NCBI RefSeq assembly: GCF_024171955.1
Contig: NZ_JAMTCS010000001.1
Span: 310,001-374,000 of the forward strand
Source of the DNA: Promicromonospora thailandica
Lineage (GTDB): Bacteria > Actinomycetota > Actinomycetes > Actinomycetales > Cellulomonadaceae
Direction of reading: 5' to 3'
DNA: 64,000 bases
Below are positions 1-8,792 of the stretch, piece by piece. The translations under genes were made by a program, and so were the position numbers. The number at the start of each line of letters is the position of its first letter. Position 1 is the first letter of the stretch. The notes beneath the pieces were generated by a model. The model had not been told where the DNA came from. It searched no databases and was given only the letters and a program-made list of their open reading frames with translations.

Positions 1-493
1 CGTGGACGATGTCGAAGTCGAGCACGTCGTTGCGGTCGTTGTACTCGACGACGTCGAGCACCTCGATCTCGCCGGAGCCCGAGCCGCGGCGGCCCGTGTC
101 CCAGTGCGGGCGCACCAGGTAGCTGCGCAGCAGGAAGTCGGCGGAGTTGCCCTTGGCGCCGAAGCCGTTGTCGGGCTGGGCCCAGAACGTGCCGTCGTGG
201 TTGTCGACCATCGCGGAGAAGCCGGGGATCACCTGGCCGTCCCAGGGTCCCTGGCGCCCGTTGGCGGGGCTCGCCTGGGCGCCCGACGGCGGCCCGTCGG
301 CCAGGAAGTCCGCCGACAGGGTGGCGCGGCCGGCGAGGCTCGCGGCCAGGTAGGTGCCGGGGTGCTTTCCGGGCGCGTGCTGCTCAGGTGCCGGGCGCGG
401 CCCGGCGACGGCGGCCGCGGCGGGCAGCAGCAGCGACGCCGCCGCCGTGGCGGCCACCACGCGGGCGAGGCGGGAACGCAGGGGTGTGCTCAT
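1..493 (-). CDS. Secreted esterase-like phytase-family protein (N-terminal part)
   Basis: Reading leftwards from ATG at 493 gives 164 codons before the window edge. The N-terminus is a classical signal peptide: Arg-rich residues 1-10, a hydrophobic Ala/Val/Leu core at about 11-27, then AVAG as a likely cleavage region. The following GFSAMVDNHDGTFWAQPDNG stretch matches the start of the 'esterase-like activity of phytase' beta-propeller family. Those proteins are exported phosphoesterase-like enzymes whose substrates are mostly unknown. The C-terminal two thirds lies outside the window, so catalytic residues cannot be checked. No TANNNT hexamer precedes the ATG, although a TTGGCT lies 7 bases upstream. 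Family call is by motif memory. Confidence 0.75.
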   Translation of the reverse strand, partial: MSTPLRSRLARVVAATAAASLLLPAAAAVAGPRPAPEQHAPGKHPGTYLAASLAGRATLSADFLADGPPSGAQASPANGRQGPWDGQVIPGFSAMVDNHDGTFWAQPDNGFGAKGNSADFLLRSYLVRPHWDTGRRGSGSGEIEVLDVVEYNDRNDVLDFDIVH

Positions 494-557
494 GGGAGCG
501 AGCCAAGTGGGCGCACGGGAAGTCCCGGTGAACCGTCGGCCACCTCCCGGTGAACTC

Positions 558-1814
558 TCAGACGGGCATGTGCCAGCCGCCGCGCCGGAAGGCCGGCGTC
601 GCGACGGCCAGGACGCCGATCGCCAGCACGACCGCCGCGAGCATCACCAGGGCCATCGCCACGGCGTCGCCGCCGAGGAAGCCGCCCAGCGAGCTCACCG
701 AGCCCGCCACGAGGGACTGGATCGCGCCGATCATGGCCGCGGCGGTGCCCGCGATCTCACCGTGCCGCGACAGGGCCATGGCCGAGGCATTGGCCGGGAC
801 GAGCCCCTGGAAGGCGAGCACGCACCACAGGGCCACCAGCAGTCCGATCAGCCCGCCCGCTCCGGTCAGCACCACGACCAGCAGGACGACGACGAGCACC
901 GCCTGGGCGACCACGCCGAACCGCAGCAGCCGCACCGGCGCGACCCTGCGCACCAGCGCCGCGTTGACCTGCGCCGACAGCACGAGCCCGATGCCGTTGA
1001 CGGCGAACAGCAGCGCGAACTGCCCCTCGCTGAGCCCGAACTCCTGCTGGAAGATGATGGGCGAGCCCACCACGTAGCTCATGAGCACACCGAAGCCCAG
1101 CCCGGGGATCACGGCCAGGGCGACGAAGTGCTTGTCGCGCAGCAGCTTCCCGTACCCGCCCGCCACGGTGCGCACGCCGCCGGTCAGACGACGGCGCGGC
1201 GGGTGCGTCTCGGGCATCTTCAGGAGCACCACGAGCACCAGCGCGGCGCCCATGACGGCCAGCACGGCGAAGACCCAGCGCCACGTCGCGTGCGCCAGCA
1301 CGAACGAGCCCAGCGTCGGCGCGAACATCGGCGCCACGCCGATCACGAGCATGAGCCGCGACAGGATGCGGGCCGCCTCCGCGCCGACGAACCGGTCCCG
1401 CACCACGGCGACCGAGGCCACGCCGGCCGCCGCGTTGAAGAAGCCCTGCGCGAGCCGCAGGCCGATCAGCACCGGCATGCTCGTCACGACCGCGCAGAGC
1501 AGCGAGATGACGACGTGCAGCGCGAGGCCCACGAGCAGCGGGGCGCGGCGCCCGAACCGGTCCGACAGCGGGCCGATGACGAGCTGGCCGACGCCACCGC
1601 CGATGAGCATGCACGACACGGTGAGCTGCGCCAGCGCCTCGGTGGAGCCCAGGTCGAGGGCCACCTGCGGCAGCGCGGGCAGGTACATGTCGACGGTGAA
1701 GGCGGGCAGCGCCGACAGCGCCCCGAGCATGAGGACCCACTTGACGGTGGACCGGGAGGACGCGCGGCGTGCGGGCACGGCTGAGGAGACGCCCGACGGC
1801 GCAGCGGATGGCAT
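558..1814 (-). CDS. Bcr/CflA-family MFS drug exporter
   Basis: A 418-residue inner-membrane protein with a repeated hydrophobic pattern consistent with 12 membrane segments. Near the N-terminus DMYLPALP is a hallmark of the Bcr/CflA branch of the major facilitator superfamily, and GPLSDRFGRR is the cytoplasmic loop motif A. The family exports drugs such as bicyclomycin, chloramphenicol or sulfonamides, and sometimes small peptides, by proton antiport. I chose ATG 1814 over GTG 1820 because TAGCAT lies 7 bases before the ATG, as in other leaderless genes here. A perfect palindrome overlaps that hexamer and may be a repressor site. Substrate unknown. Confidence 0.88.
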   Translation of the reverse strand: MPSAAPSGVSSAVPARRASSRSTVKWVLMLGALSALPAFTVDMYLPALPQVALDLGSTEALAQLTVSCMLIGGGVGQLVIGPLSDRFGRRAPLLVGLALHVVISLLCAVVTSMPVLIGLRLAQGFFNAAAGVASVAVVRDRFVGAEAARILSRLMLVIGVAPMFAPTLGSFVLAHATWRWVFAVLAVMGAALVLVVLLKMPETHPPRRRLTGGVRTVAGGYGKLLRDKHFVALAVIPGLGFGVLMSYVVGSPIIFQQEFGLSEGQFALLFAVNGIGLVLSAQVNAALVRRVAPVRLLRFGVVAQAVLVVVLLVVVLTGAGGLIGLLVALWCVLAFQGLVPANASAMALSRHGEIAGTAAAMIGAIQSLVAGSVSSLGGFLGGDAVAMALVMLAAVVLAIGVLAVATPAFRRGGWHMPV

Positions 1815-1821
1815 GGGCACG

Positions 1822-1838
1822 ATGCTATCGAATCGATA
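1822..1838 (-). promoter_or_regulatory. Leaderless promoter with overlapping palindromic operator for the MFS exporter
   Basis: On the minus strand TAGCAT (1827-1822) sits 7 bases before ATG 1814. The perfect palindrome TATCGA-A-TCGATA occupies 1826-1838, so a bound repressor would mask the -10 hexamer. No regulator gene is adjacent in the window. The operator role is inference. Confidence 0.45.
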
Positions 1839-1936
1839 CGACGCTGAGAAGTGGTGGACGCGGACCGGACCCGGGACGGCCGTGTGATCTCGCTCTCCGG
1901 CCCCGGTGTGTCAGTGGCTCGGTGCATGCTGGTCCC

Positions 1937-2692
1937 ATGTGCGGACGCTTCGCCTCCTTCACCCAGGACCAGGACCTCGCCGACGAGCTCGCGATCGCGG
2001 AGATCGCCGACGACGCGCGGCTCCTGCCGCCGTCGTGGAACGTGGCGCCCACCGATCCCGTGCGGGTCGTCGTGGAGCGGGCGGCCCGCGGAAGCTCCGA
2101 CGTCACGCGGTCGATGCGCGTCGCCCGCTGGGGCCTGGTGCCGTCCTGGGCCAAGGACCCGGGCGTGGGTGCACGCATGATCAACGCCCGCTCCGAGACC
2201 TTGCTCGACAAGCCGGCGTTCGCCAAGCCCTTCGCGGCCCGGCGGTGCCTCGTGCTCGCGGACGGGTACTACGAGTGGCGCAAGCTGGGACCGGCCGCAC
2301 CCGGTTCGAAGAAGGTCGCGAAGCAGCCCTACTGGATCCACCCGGCGGGGTCCGGCGTCGCGGCGCTCGCCGGGCTGTACGAGTTCTGGCGCAACCCGGC
2401 CGCGAGCGAGACCGACCCCGACCGCTGGCTGGTGTCCACCACCGTGGTCACCCGGGCCGCCTCCGAGGCGATGACCGCGATCCACGACCGCATGCCGCTG
2501 GTGCTCCCACCCAGCGCCTGGGACCAGTGGCTCGACCCGTCGGTCACCGATGCGTCGGACCTGCTCGAGATCGACAACGCGCCGCTCACGACCCGCCCGG
2601 TGCGCGACGCCGTCGGGTCCGTGCGGAACGACGGGCCGGAGCTCATCGAGGAGGACCCGGCCCCGCGCGACCCGCAGCCGGTGCTGCTCTGA
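1937..2692 (+). CDS. SOS response-associated peptidase, YedK/HMCES family
   Basis: A 251-residue SRAP-domain protein. The family shields abasic sites in single-stranded DNA by forming a thiazolidine DNA-protein crosslink through the mature N-terminal cysteine. The start at ATG 1937 is therefore fixed by function: MCGRF puts Cys2 at the N-terminus after methionine removal. Other family residues are visible: WNVAPT at 34-39, the glutamate of GYYEWRK (E113) and the histidine of AIHDRMPLVL (H183). CATGCT lies 6 bases before the ATG, suggesting a leaderless transcript divergent from the drug exporter. Length is typical. No LexA-like box was recognised upstream. Confidence 0.93.
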   Translation: MCGRFASFTQDQDLADELAIAEIADDARLLPPSWNVAPTDPVRVVVERAARGSSDVTRSMRVARWGLVPSWAKDPGVGARMINARSETLLDKPAFAKPFAARRCLVLADGYYEWRKLGPAAPGSKKVAKQPYWIHPAGSGVAALAGLYEFWRNPAASETDPDRWLVSTTVVTRAASEAMTAIHDRMPLVLPPSAWDQWLDPSVTDASDLLEIDNAPLTTRPVRDAVGSVRNDGPELIEEDPAPRDPQPVLL

Positions 2693-2761
2693 GGCTGACC
2701 ACTTTCCCGCTCATGACACATTCGAGTCGCGGATGGCACCGTTCCTCTACACACTTGGTCG

Positions 2762-3829
2762 GTGACGACCGAGATCGACGTTCCCGATCGACCCGACGGC
2801 TACGCGACCTTCATCGCAGATCTGAAGCGGCGGGTCCGCGGCACCCAGCTTCGCGCCGTCCGCGCGGCGAACACCGAGGTGCTCCGGTTGTACTGGTCGG
2901 TCGGTCGCGACATCCTCGACCGACAACGCGACGAGGGCTGGGGCGCCAAGGTCGTAGGCCAGATATCCGCAGATCTGCGACGCGAGTTTCCTGGTCAGCG
3001 AGGCTGGTCGCCCCGCAGCCTGCACTACATGCGCAAGCTGGCTGACGCGTGGCCGCTGGAGGAGGAATTCGTGCAGCAAGCTGCTGCACACATTCCGTGG
3101 GGGCATGTGATGGTTCTCCTCGACAGGCTCGAGGACCGTGCGGAGCGCGAGTGGTACGCGACCGAGGCAGCCCGATACGGGTGGTCTCGCGCAAGCCTCG
3201 AGTTCGAGATCAAGACCGATCTCAGAGGTCGCCAGGGTTCGGCCCCCTCCAACTTCACCGCGACGCTGGAGGACTTCGACTCCGACCTCGCTCGGCAAGC
3301 AGTCAAGGACCGGTACGTCTTCGAGCACCTGGATCCCCGCGAGCATCGCGCCGAACGTGATCGCGAGCAGGTGCTCACGGACCGCATCCAGGACACACTG
3401 CTGGAGCTGGGCCGAGACATGGCGTTCGTCGGACGCCAGTACCGGATCGAGGTGGGCGGAGACGAGTTCTTCGTCGACCTGCTCTTCTTCCACGTGACGC
3501 AGCTCCGCTACGTCGTCGTCGAGCTCAAGGTCGGCAAGTTCCAGCCTTCCCATATAGGGCAGATCGGCACCTATGTCGCCATGGTCGACGGCTTGGTGCG
3601 AAACCCTCAGGTGCACGCGAAGACGGTGGGGATCCTGCTGTGCACGGAACGCAACGAGGCCACGCTGGACTTCGCTCTCGCCGGGACGGCATCGCCGGTT
3701 GCCGTGGCTCTCTACGAAGGGCTGACCGCCCAGGAGCGAGCCGCGCTGCCGAAGCCCGGCGAGCTGGAGGCCGTCATCGGGGAGGAGATGCGCGCGCACG
3801 CGCCGGAGACCGTCCGACCGGTTCGCTAA
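2762..3829 (+). CDS. YhcG-type DUF1016 PDDEXK nuclease
   Basis: A 355-residue protein starting at GTG 2762. The N-terminal half (about 10-150) has the DUF1016_N pattern, including RGWSPRSLHYMRKLADAWP. The C-terminal half carries a PDDEXK nuclease core: D239 in FFVDLLFF, then E254 and K256 in VVVELKVGKF. The length matches the E. coli YhcG family. Members are often found near restriction-modification genes or mobile DNA, and their biological role is poorly defined. Here the gene stands alone: YedK is upstream and a HAD hydrolase is convergent, with a 4-base overlap. Its wobble positions look less uniformly G/C than its neighbours, which hints at acquisition by transfer. No partner toxin, methylase or methyl-directed gene is present. 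Confidence 0.85.
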   Translation: MTTEIDVPDRPDGYATFIADLKRRVRGTQLRAVRAANTEVLRLYWSVGRDILDRQRDEGWGAKVVGQISADLRREFPGQRGWSPRSLHYMRKLADAWPLEEEFVQQAAAHIPWGHVMVLLDRLEDRAEREWYATEAARYGWSRASLEFEIKTDLRGRQGSAPSNFTATLEDFDSDLARQAVKDRYVFEHLDPREHRAERDREQVLTDRIQDTLLELGRDMAFVGRQYRIEVGGDEFFVDLLFFHVTQLRYVVVELKVGKFQPSHIGQIGTYVAMVDGLVRNPQVHAKTVGILLCTERNEATLDFALAGTASPVAVALYEGLTAQERAALPKPGELEAVIGEEMRAHAPETVRPVR

Positions 3830-4497
3830 CGCGGCAGCCGCAGCTCCGTGAGGGTCCGGATCCGGTGCTCGACCTCCGGGTGCCGGTCCGCGCGGTCGAG
3901 CAGCACGGCGCCCAGACCCGCGTCCAGCGGGCCCAGGTAGTCCTTCTGCACGTCGTCGCCCACCATCAGCACCGTGTCCGGCGCGACGCCGAGGATGTCG
4001 CACGCTCCGGAGTACGCGCGCGGGTCGGGCTTGCCTGCGGGCAGGTCACTCGAGGCCACCACCATGTCGATGTGCCCCGCCAGGCCGGTGCGCTCGAGCT
4101 TCAGGCGTTGGTGCGCCCCGTCGCCGTTCGTGAGCAGGGCGACGACGAGCCCGGCGTCCCGGACCCGCCGCAGGGTCGGTCCGGCGTCGTCGAAGGCCCG
4201 CCACGCCCGCTCGTAGCGGGACAGGTAGCCGGCGAAGAGCTCGTCGGCCTCGGCGTCGGTGGCGTCGGCCCCCAGGAACTCCCGCACGCGAACCCGCCGC
4301 TGGTCCAGGAACGTGATCTCTCGCCGCTGGTAGCGGGCGTACGCCTCCTCGGAGACCGCGCCCCACGCGGCGACCAGCTCGTCCGGGTCGTCGAGGTCCA
4401 GACCCAGCTCGGGGAACCAGTCCAGGAGCGCCGCCCGGGAGGCACCCTCCTGGTCCACGAGCGTGTCGTCGAGATCGAAGAGAACGACTTTCAGCAC
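3826..4497 (-). CDS. HAD-family hydrolase (phosphatase-like)
   Basis: A 223-residue HAD superfamily member of subfamily IA. Motif I is VLFDLDDTLVD, with nucleophile D8 and acid/base D10. Motif II is in LLTNGDG, the motif III lysine is in GKPDPRAYSGA, and motif IV is MVGDDVQKDYLG. A helical cap domain lies between about 20 and 90. Such proteins hydrolyse small phosphometabolites, and the substrate cannot be predicted from sequence. The start is GTG 4497, with a CACGAT hexamer 6 bases upstream. Its 3' end overlaps the YhcG gene by 4 bases on the opposite strand. Confidence 0.9.
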   Translation of the reverse strand: MLKVVLFDLDDTLVDQEGASRAALLDWFPELGLDLDDPDELVAAWGAVSEEAYARYQRREITFLDQRRVRVREFLGADATDAEADELFAGYLSRYERAWRAFDDAGPTLRRVRDAGLVVALLTNGDGAHQRLKLERTGLAGHIDMVVASSDLPAGKPDPRAYSGACDILGVAPDTVLMVGDDVQKDYLGPLDAGLGAVLLDRADRHPEVEHRIRTLTELRLPR

Positions 4498-4556
4498 GCT
4501 CGCATCGTGTCACACGCAGGCTGGGGCCCTTCGCGGCGTCCCGATGTCCGGGCGCG

Positions 4557-4570
4557 CCCCTCTTGAGGGG
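4557..4570. repeat. Small perfect inverted repeat in divergent intergenic region
   Basis: CCCCTC-TT-GAGGGG, in the 164-base gap between the HAD gene and the lysyl oxidase pseudogene, which diverge here. It could be an operator or a chance GC-rich palindrome. There is no other evidence. Confidence 0.25.
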
Positions 4571-4661
4571 TGAGCCGGAAACCGTCCGACAACGTTCCGG
4601 TCGCCCCACCCGTCCTGACTGATGACAGCACCCTGTCCCTACCCGTCTGGGGGATTGATCC

Positions 4662-6353
4662 ATGACCGCACGACCATCGCTCCGCCCGTCTCCACGCCTG
4701 CTCACCATGGGGGCGGCCGCCGCGCTCGTCGTCGGGCTGCTCGGCCAGGGCGGCGCCGCCGACGTCGCCTCGGCGTCACCCGCCGCGGCCGAGCGCGTCG
4801 AGTCCACGCACCGGCCAGCCCAGCCGCGCGGGCTCCGGGTCGCGCCCGCGGCCGAGACCGTCACCGCGTACGCCTACGACGGCTACGTCTACCTGGACTC
4901 GCCCGCCTGGCTCGCCGCGTACGGCGAGGGGTACGAGTTCCGCGCCCAGCGCGCCAAGCCCTCCGCCCCCGTGACCCTGACCAAGACGGTCATCCGCGGC
5001 ACGAAGCGCACCACCACGAAGGCGCCCGCGTCGATCGTCGACGGCTTCGACGGGTTCAAGAAGGGCCTCACCGTGCAGGTCGCGACGGCCAAGGGCAAGG
5101 TGCTGGCCAAGGAGACACGCACGTTCTGCCTGGGCGGGTCGGAGCGGCAGCGCGTCGAGCCGACCGGCCGCACCGAGCCGATCTACCCCGAGTTCTGCGG
5201 CGGGAGCTGGTTCACGAAGTCCACCGTGTTCGGTGTCGAGCAAGGGTGGGCCGCGCGGATCGACGGGTACTTCGAGGTGGAGACCACCCAGAAGAACCTC
5301 GTGCTGACCATGAGCATCAGCGAGCCGGTCGCGACGTTCCTCGGCATCCCCGCCGGCAACCGCACGCTGACGCAGAAGGTCACCGTCGAGGACGAGTGCG
5401 AGCTGTTCGAGTGCGGTGAGGTCGGCGAGCAGCTCATGGGTACGGCGTCCGAGGGCTTCAGCACCCAGGCGGAGGACGCCCTCACCGACCGGGCGCAGGG
5501 CCTGCGGACGCAGGGCGGCCACGCCGCCCACGCCGAGGGCTCGGGCTCGGACCGGCGCGTGAACCTGTTCACGCTGCGCGACGGCGGGCAGCACGGCGAC
5601 CACCCGGCGCTCGGCCAGGCGGGGTCGAAGCCCTCGTCGAAGCGGCCTGCCCGCGACACGCTGCCCGACCTCGTCTCGGCGCCCGCGTGGCAGATCGGCG
5701 TGGAGGTCGACGAGGCCGGGACCGACCGCCTCGCCTTCAACGCGAACGAGTGGAACGCGGGACCGGCGCCGCTCGTGGTCGAGGGCTACCGCAAGGGCGC
5801 CAAGGAGGTCATGGACGGCTACCAGTTCTTCTACCGCAACGGCAAGGAGGTGGGCAGCACCCGGGCCGGCACGATGGAGTACCACGCCGCCCCTGAGCAC
5901 GACCACTAGCACTTCCTGGACTTCGCGAAGTACGAGCTGATCAAGCCGGACGGCACGCTGGTGACCACGAGCGGCAAGCAGTCGTGGTGCCTTGCGCCGA
6001 CCGACCCGGTGGACCTGTCGGTGCGCGGAGCGGCCTGGCGCCCGGAGGCCACGGGCCTCGACAGCACGTGCGGCGACCGCTCGGCCCTGTGGATGCGGGA
6101 GGTGCTGCCCGTCGGCTGGGGCGACACCTACAACCAGAGCCAGACGCAGGCGTTCGACCTGACCAAGGTCCCGAACGGCACCTACCGGATCCGGATCACG
6201 GCCAACCCGAACGGCACGCTGCGCGAGGTCACCCGGTCCAACAACATCAGCCTGCGCACGGTCGTCCTGGGCGGCAAGCCGGGCGCGCGCACCGTGAAGG
6301 TGCCGCCGTACGAGGGCGTGGACACCGAGCTGCCGCTCGGCGGCGAGCGCTAG
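4662..6353 (+). pseudogene. Secreted lysyl oxidase-like copper amine oxidase, split by an in-frame TAG
   Basis: One reading frame of 564 codons is interrupted only by TAG at 5907-5909 (codon 416). Residues 1-40 form a signal peptide ending near VASASPAAA. The region from about 335 is a lysyl oxidase domain: LPDLVSAPAWQIGVE, then MEYHAAPEHDH, the stop, then HFLDFAKYEL. This matches the His-X-His-X-His copper site of lysyl oxidases, with the stop at the residue between the second and third histidines, where bacterial members usually have Trp (TGG). Downstream the frame stays intact: GKQSWCL and GDTYNQ fit the Lys and Tyr that form the lysine tyrosylquinone cofactor. One G-to-A change explains the stop. 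The 415-residue product would lack the third copper ligand and the cofactor residues. Amber readthrough or a sequencing error cannot be excluded. Confidence 0.8.
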
Positions 6354-6362
6354 GCGCACCGC

Positions 6363-6398
6363 GCCGGCGCCCGGGACCACGTGTGCCCGGGCGCCGGC
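6363..6398. terminator. Strong hairpin after the lysyl oxidase frame
   Basis: A perfect 13-bp stem, GCCGGCGCCCGGG at 6363-6375 and its complement at 6386-6398, closes a 10-base loop ten bases past the stop at 6353. There is no T-tract, as is common for actinobacterial terminators. It lies just upstream of the enoyl-CoA hydratase promoter hexamer. Confidence 0.65.
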
Positions 6399-6406
6399 CC
6401 GCTGCA

Positions 6407-6412
6407 TAGGCT
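6407..6412 (+). promoter_or_regulatory. TAGGCT -10 hexamer, leaderless start of enoyl-CoA hydratase
   Basis: TAGGCT followed by 6 bases and ATG 6419. The spacing puts the transcription start at the start codon. No Shine-Dalgarno is present. Confidence 0.55.
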
Positions 6413-6418
6413 GCGCCC

Positions 6419-7195
6419 ATGACCGCCAGCCCCGCCCCGGCCGTCCCGGCCGGGCGCCACATCACCTGCAGCGTCTCGGACGGCATCGCCGACGTCCGCC
6501 TGGACCGCCCCGACAAGCTCAACGCGCTGTCGCTCGACATGCTCCGGGAGCTGCGGTCGACGGCCCGCCGGCTGCGGCACGAGCCCGGTCTGCGGGCCGT
6601 CGTCGTCTCCGGGAACGGCCGGTCCTTCTGCGCCGGGCTCGACCTGGGCGCGGCCGCACGGAACCCGGCGGCCGTGGCCCGCGCGTTCGTGCCGACGCCG
6701 CGCGGCACCAATCTCTTCCAGGAGGCCTGCTGGGCGTGGCGGCGGCTGCCGGTCCCGGTGATCGCCGCCGTCCACGGGCACGTGATCGGCGCGGGCGTGC
6801 AGATCGCCCTGGCGGCGGACCTGCGGCTCACCACCCCCGACGCCCGCTGGTCGGTCAAGGAGGTCGAGCGCGGTCTGGTGCCCGACATGTCGGGGATCCG
6901 CGCGCTCACCCAGCTCGTCGGCATCGAGACGGCCAAGCGCCTCACCCTCACCGCCGACGAGGTCACGGGAGCCGACGCCGCCCGGCTCGGCCTGGCCGGG
7001 ACCGTCACCGACACGCCGCGCGAGGAGGCGTTCGTCCTCGCCGCACGGATAGCCGAGCACCGGCCTGCGGCCGTCGCCGCCGCGAAGCGCCTGTTCGACC
7101 GGCACTGGTCGGCGGGCGACCTGCGGACCTTCGCGGCCGAGCGCCGCGCGCAGCTCCGGCTGCTGCCGGGCGCGATGCGGAGCCTGAAGCGCTGA
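6419..7195 (+). CDS. Enoyl-CoA hydratase/isomerase (crotonase) family protein
   Basis: 258 residues, the usual length for the family. [16 protein letters not shown] at about 60-75 and [20 protein letters not shown] at about 116-135 give the two oxyanion-hole loops. [17 protein letters not shown] carries the conserved glutamate position of hydratases. The enzyme should act on a 2-enoyl-CoA thioester in the cytosol, as in beta-oxidation or related acyl-CoA metabolism. Crotonase-fold specificity varies widely, so hydratase is the default guess. It stands alone between the lysyl oxidase remnant and the convergent cyclase, with no acyl-CoA dehydrogenase or thiolase nearby. Confidence 0.88.
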   Translation: MTASPAPAVPAGRHITCSVSDGIADVRLDRPDKLNALSLDMLRELRSTARRLRHEPGLRAVVVSGNGRSFCAGLDLGAAARNPAAVARAFVPTPRGTNLFQEACWAWRRLPVPVIAAVHGHVIGAGVQIALAADLRLTTPDARWSVKEVERGLVPDMSGIRALTQLVGIETAKRLTLTADEVTGADAARLGLAGTVTDTPREEAFVLAARIAEHRPAAVAAAKRLFDRHWSAGDLRTFAAERRAQLRLLPGAMRSLKR

Positions 7196-7205
7196 CCGCG
7201 GGCGC

Positions 7206-8273
7206 TCAGCCCTGGTACGCGCGCTGCAGACGCACCGGGGACATCGGCCCGATGCCCGGGACGTCCCGGACCGGCTGCGCCGTGAGGGCGTAGCGGGAGC
7301 TCGTGGCGAGCTGCGCCGCCGTCTCCTCGTCGACCAGCACCGTCGAGGGATCGGCCTGCTCGGTGAGGCGCGAGGCCAGGTTCACCGTGGGGCCGAAGAT
7401 GTCGCCGAACCGCGACAGCACCCGGCCCCAGACCAGCCCCACGCGGACCGGGATCTCGGGGTCGCCGGGCTCCGCCGTACCGAGCGCCTCGCCCGAGGTC
7501 TCGGCCAGGCCCAGCGCCACCTCCGCGCCCGTGGCGAGGTCGTCGGTCACGAAGAGGACCGCGTCGCCGATGGTCTTCACCACGCGGCCGCCCGCGTTGA
7601 CGATGACGTCGCGCGCGCCGGCCTCGAACCGCTGCACGAACTCCGCCAGCTCCTCCGAGCCCAGCCCCGCCGTGCGCTTGGTGAACGACACGATGTCCGC
7701 GAAGCCGACCCCCCGGACCAGCGGGAGCTGGTGGCTGTCGTTGCGGTCGTCGCCCCGCGATCCGGCGAACTCGATGGCCATGCGCCCGGTGAGCGCGGCG
7801 AGCTGCCGCCGCCACGCGTGCTCGAGCTGCCCCAGCAGGGTCTCGGTCATCTCCGGGAGCCGGTCGAGCGCGAGCAGCCGCGCCGAGGTCTCGTCCAGGT
7901 CGTACCGCCGGGCCAGGTGCTCCACCAGGGCCTCGACCTGCCAGAGGGCGAGCCGGTCGGCGGTGTGCCCGACGGACCGGACGAAGGTCATCTGCGCCCG
8001 CTCGTCCATCTGCTCGGCGTCGAAGAGCGCCGCAGCGTCCTTGAGCGCCTCCACGTCGGCATCGGTGAACCACGTCTCCGTGGGATGGGTGACGGGCAGG
8101 CCGATCCAGCGCCAGTACCGGGTGACGAACTGCTTGTCGAGCCCGGTGAGCTCCAGCACCTGCGACAGGGTGTACCGGCGGTGCCCGCCGAGCAGCGTCT
8201 CGTCGAGGCGTGCGGCGGTGTCGGCCCCCGGCGCGTCGTGGTGGGCCGGAGAGGTCTCGGAGTTGTGGAGCAC
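7206..8273 (-). CDS. Class III adenylate cyclase with N-terminal regulatory domain (Rv1264-like)
   Basis: 355 residues counted from GTG 8273, chosen because TACAGT lies 6 bases upstream, the leaderless pattern. An upstream ATG at 8321 is possible but less supported. The first 170 or so residues resemble the adenylate cyclase regulatory domain seen in mycobacterial Rv1264, which is autoinhibitory and pH-responsive there. The C-terminal cyclase homology domain has all key residues: metal Asp in GFADIVSFT (about D193) and GDAV (D237), purine-selecting Lys in VVKTIGD (K233) and Asp in RFGDIFG (D291), and transition-state Asn/Arg in VNLASR (N298, R302). It should make cAMP as a soluble homodimer. 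Confidence 0.9.
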   Translation of the reverse strand: MLHNSETSPAHHDAPGADTAARLDETLLGGHRRYTLSQVLELTGLDKQFVTRYWRWIGLPVTHPTETWFTDADVEALKDAAALFDAEQMDERAQMTFVRSVGHTADRLALWQVEALVEHLARRYDLDETSARLLALDRLPEMTETLLGQLEHAWRRQLAALTGRMAIEFAGSRGDDRNDSHQLPLVRGVGFADIVSFTKRTAGLGSEELAEFVQRFEAGARDVIVNAGGRVVKTIGDAVLFVTDDLATGAEVALGLAETSGEALGTAEPGDPEIPVRVGLVWGRVLSRFGDIFGPTVNLASRLTEQADPSTVLVDEETAAQLATSSRYALTAQPVRDVPGIGPMSPVRLQRAYQG

Positions 8274-8279
8274 GTCACC

Positions 8280-8285
8280 ACTGTA
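8280..8285 (-). promoter_or_regulatory. TACAGT -10 hexamer of the adenylate cyclase
   Basis: TACAGT, 6 bases, then GTG 8273 on the minus strand. This supports the shorter start. Confidence 0.5.
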
Positions 8286-8330
8286 GGCGGGTACGCCAGG
8301 TGTCCCGCGCCGTCTCGGCACGAGGACGGG

Positions 8331-8627
8331 TCAGTCCCAGAACGTCAGCACGAGCGGGATGCCCGTGAGCACGACCAGCATGCCCACCACGGCGACGACG
8401 TTCCACAGGCCGAGCCGCACGCCACGGACGCCGTCGTCGCGGTAGAGCAGCACCCAGACCACGAGGAGCCAGGCGACGACGGCGGCGATCAGCCCCGTGG
8501 TCGGCGTCCCCTCGCTCTGCACGAACCCCCGGTCCAGCCGGACGGTGCTGATGAGGTAGACCGTGACGACCGCGGCGGCACACACGATCGCCTTGGCCAC
8601 GGTGACCGTGGCCCGACCTGCGTCCAT
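8331..8627 (-). CDS. Small membrane protein, three hydrophobic segments
   Basis: 98 residues if started at ATG 8627, which has a good ribosome binding site (CAGGAG 6 bases upstream). A longer frame reaches ATG 8699 but adds only a polar tail and lacks such a site. Hydrophobic stretches fall at about residues 8-26, 42-59 and 72-94, separated by short charged loops ([16 protein letters not shown]). I do not recognise a family. It lies upstream of the adenylate cyclase on the same strand, separated by 57 bases, and may or may not be cotranscribed with it. Confidence 0.65.
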   Translation of the reverse strand: MDAGRATVTVAKAIVCAAAVVTVYLISTVRLDRGFVQSEGTPTTGLIAAVVAWLLVVWVLLYRDDGVRGVRLGLWNVVAVVGMLVVLTGIPLVLTFWD

Positions 8628-8792
8628 CGGCGTCTCCTGACCGTCGCGTGCCGCCATCGGCTCTCGCCTGCCTGTTCCGCTGTCGCCTGCGGCGGACATT
8701 ACCGCAGGCCACCAGGCTTCCGGCAGAGAATTCCGCGGAGTTCACCCCGGCTCGGGCCGGGGTTCACCCGGCCAGGGGACGGCCGGCAGGGC

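Noticed and set aside
2762-4497. A defence island around the YhcG nuclease
   Set aside because: Neighbours are YedK and a HAD phosphatase. No methylase, restriction subunit, toxin or phage gene is present.
5907-5909. Pyrrolysine or selenocysteine decoding at the lysyl oxidase stop
   Set aside because: The codon is TAG, so selenocysteine is excluded. The expected residue is Trp, and no Pyl genes are seen in the window.
5961-6353. Separate downstream gene after the lysyl oxidase stop
   Set aside because: It is in frame with and completes the upstream lysyl oxidase domain, starts mid-domain and has no ribosome binding site, so it is the split tail of one gene.
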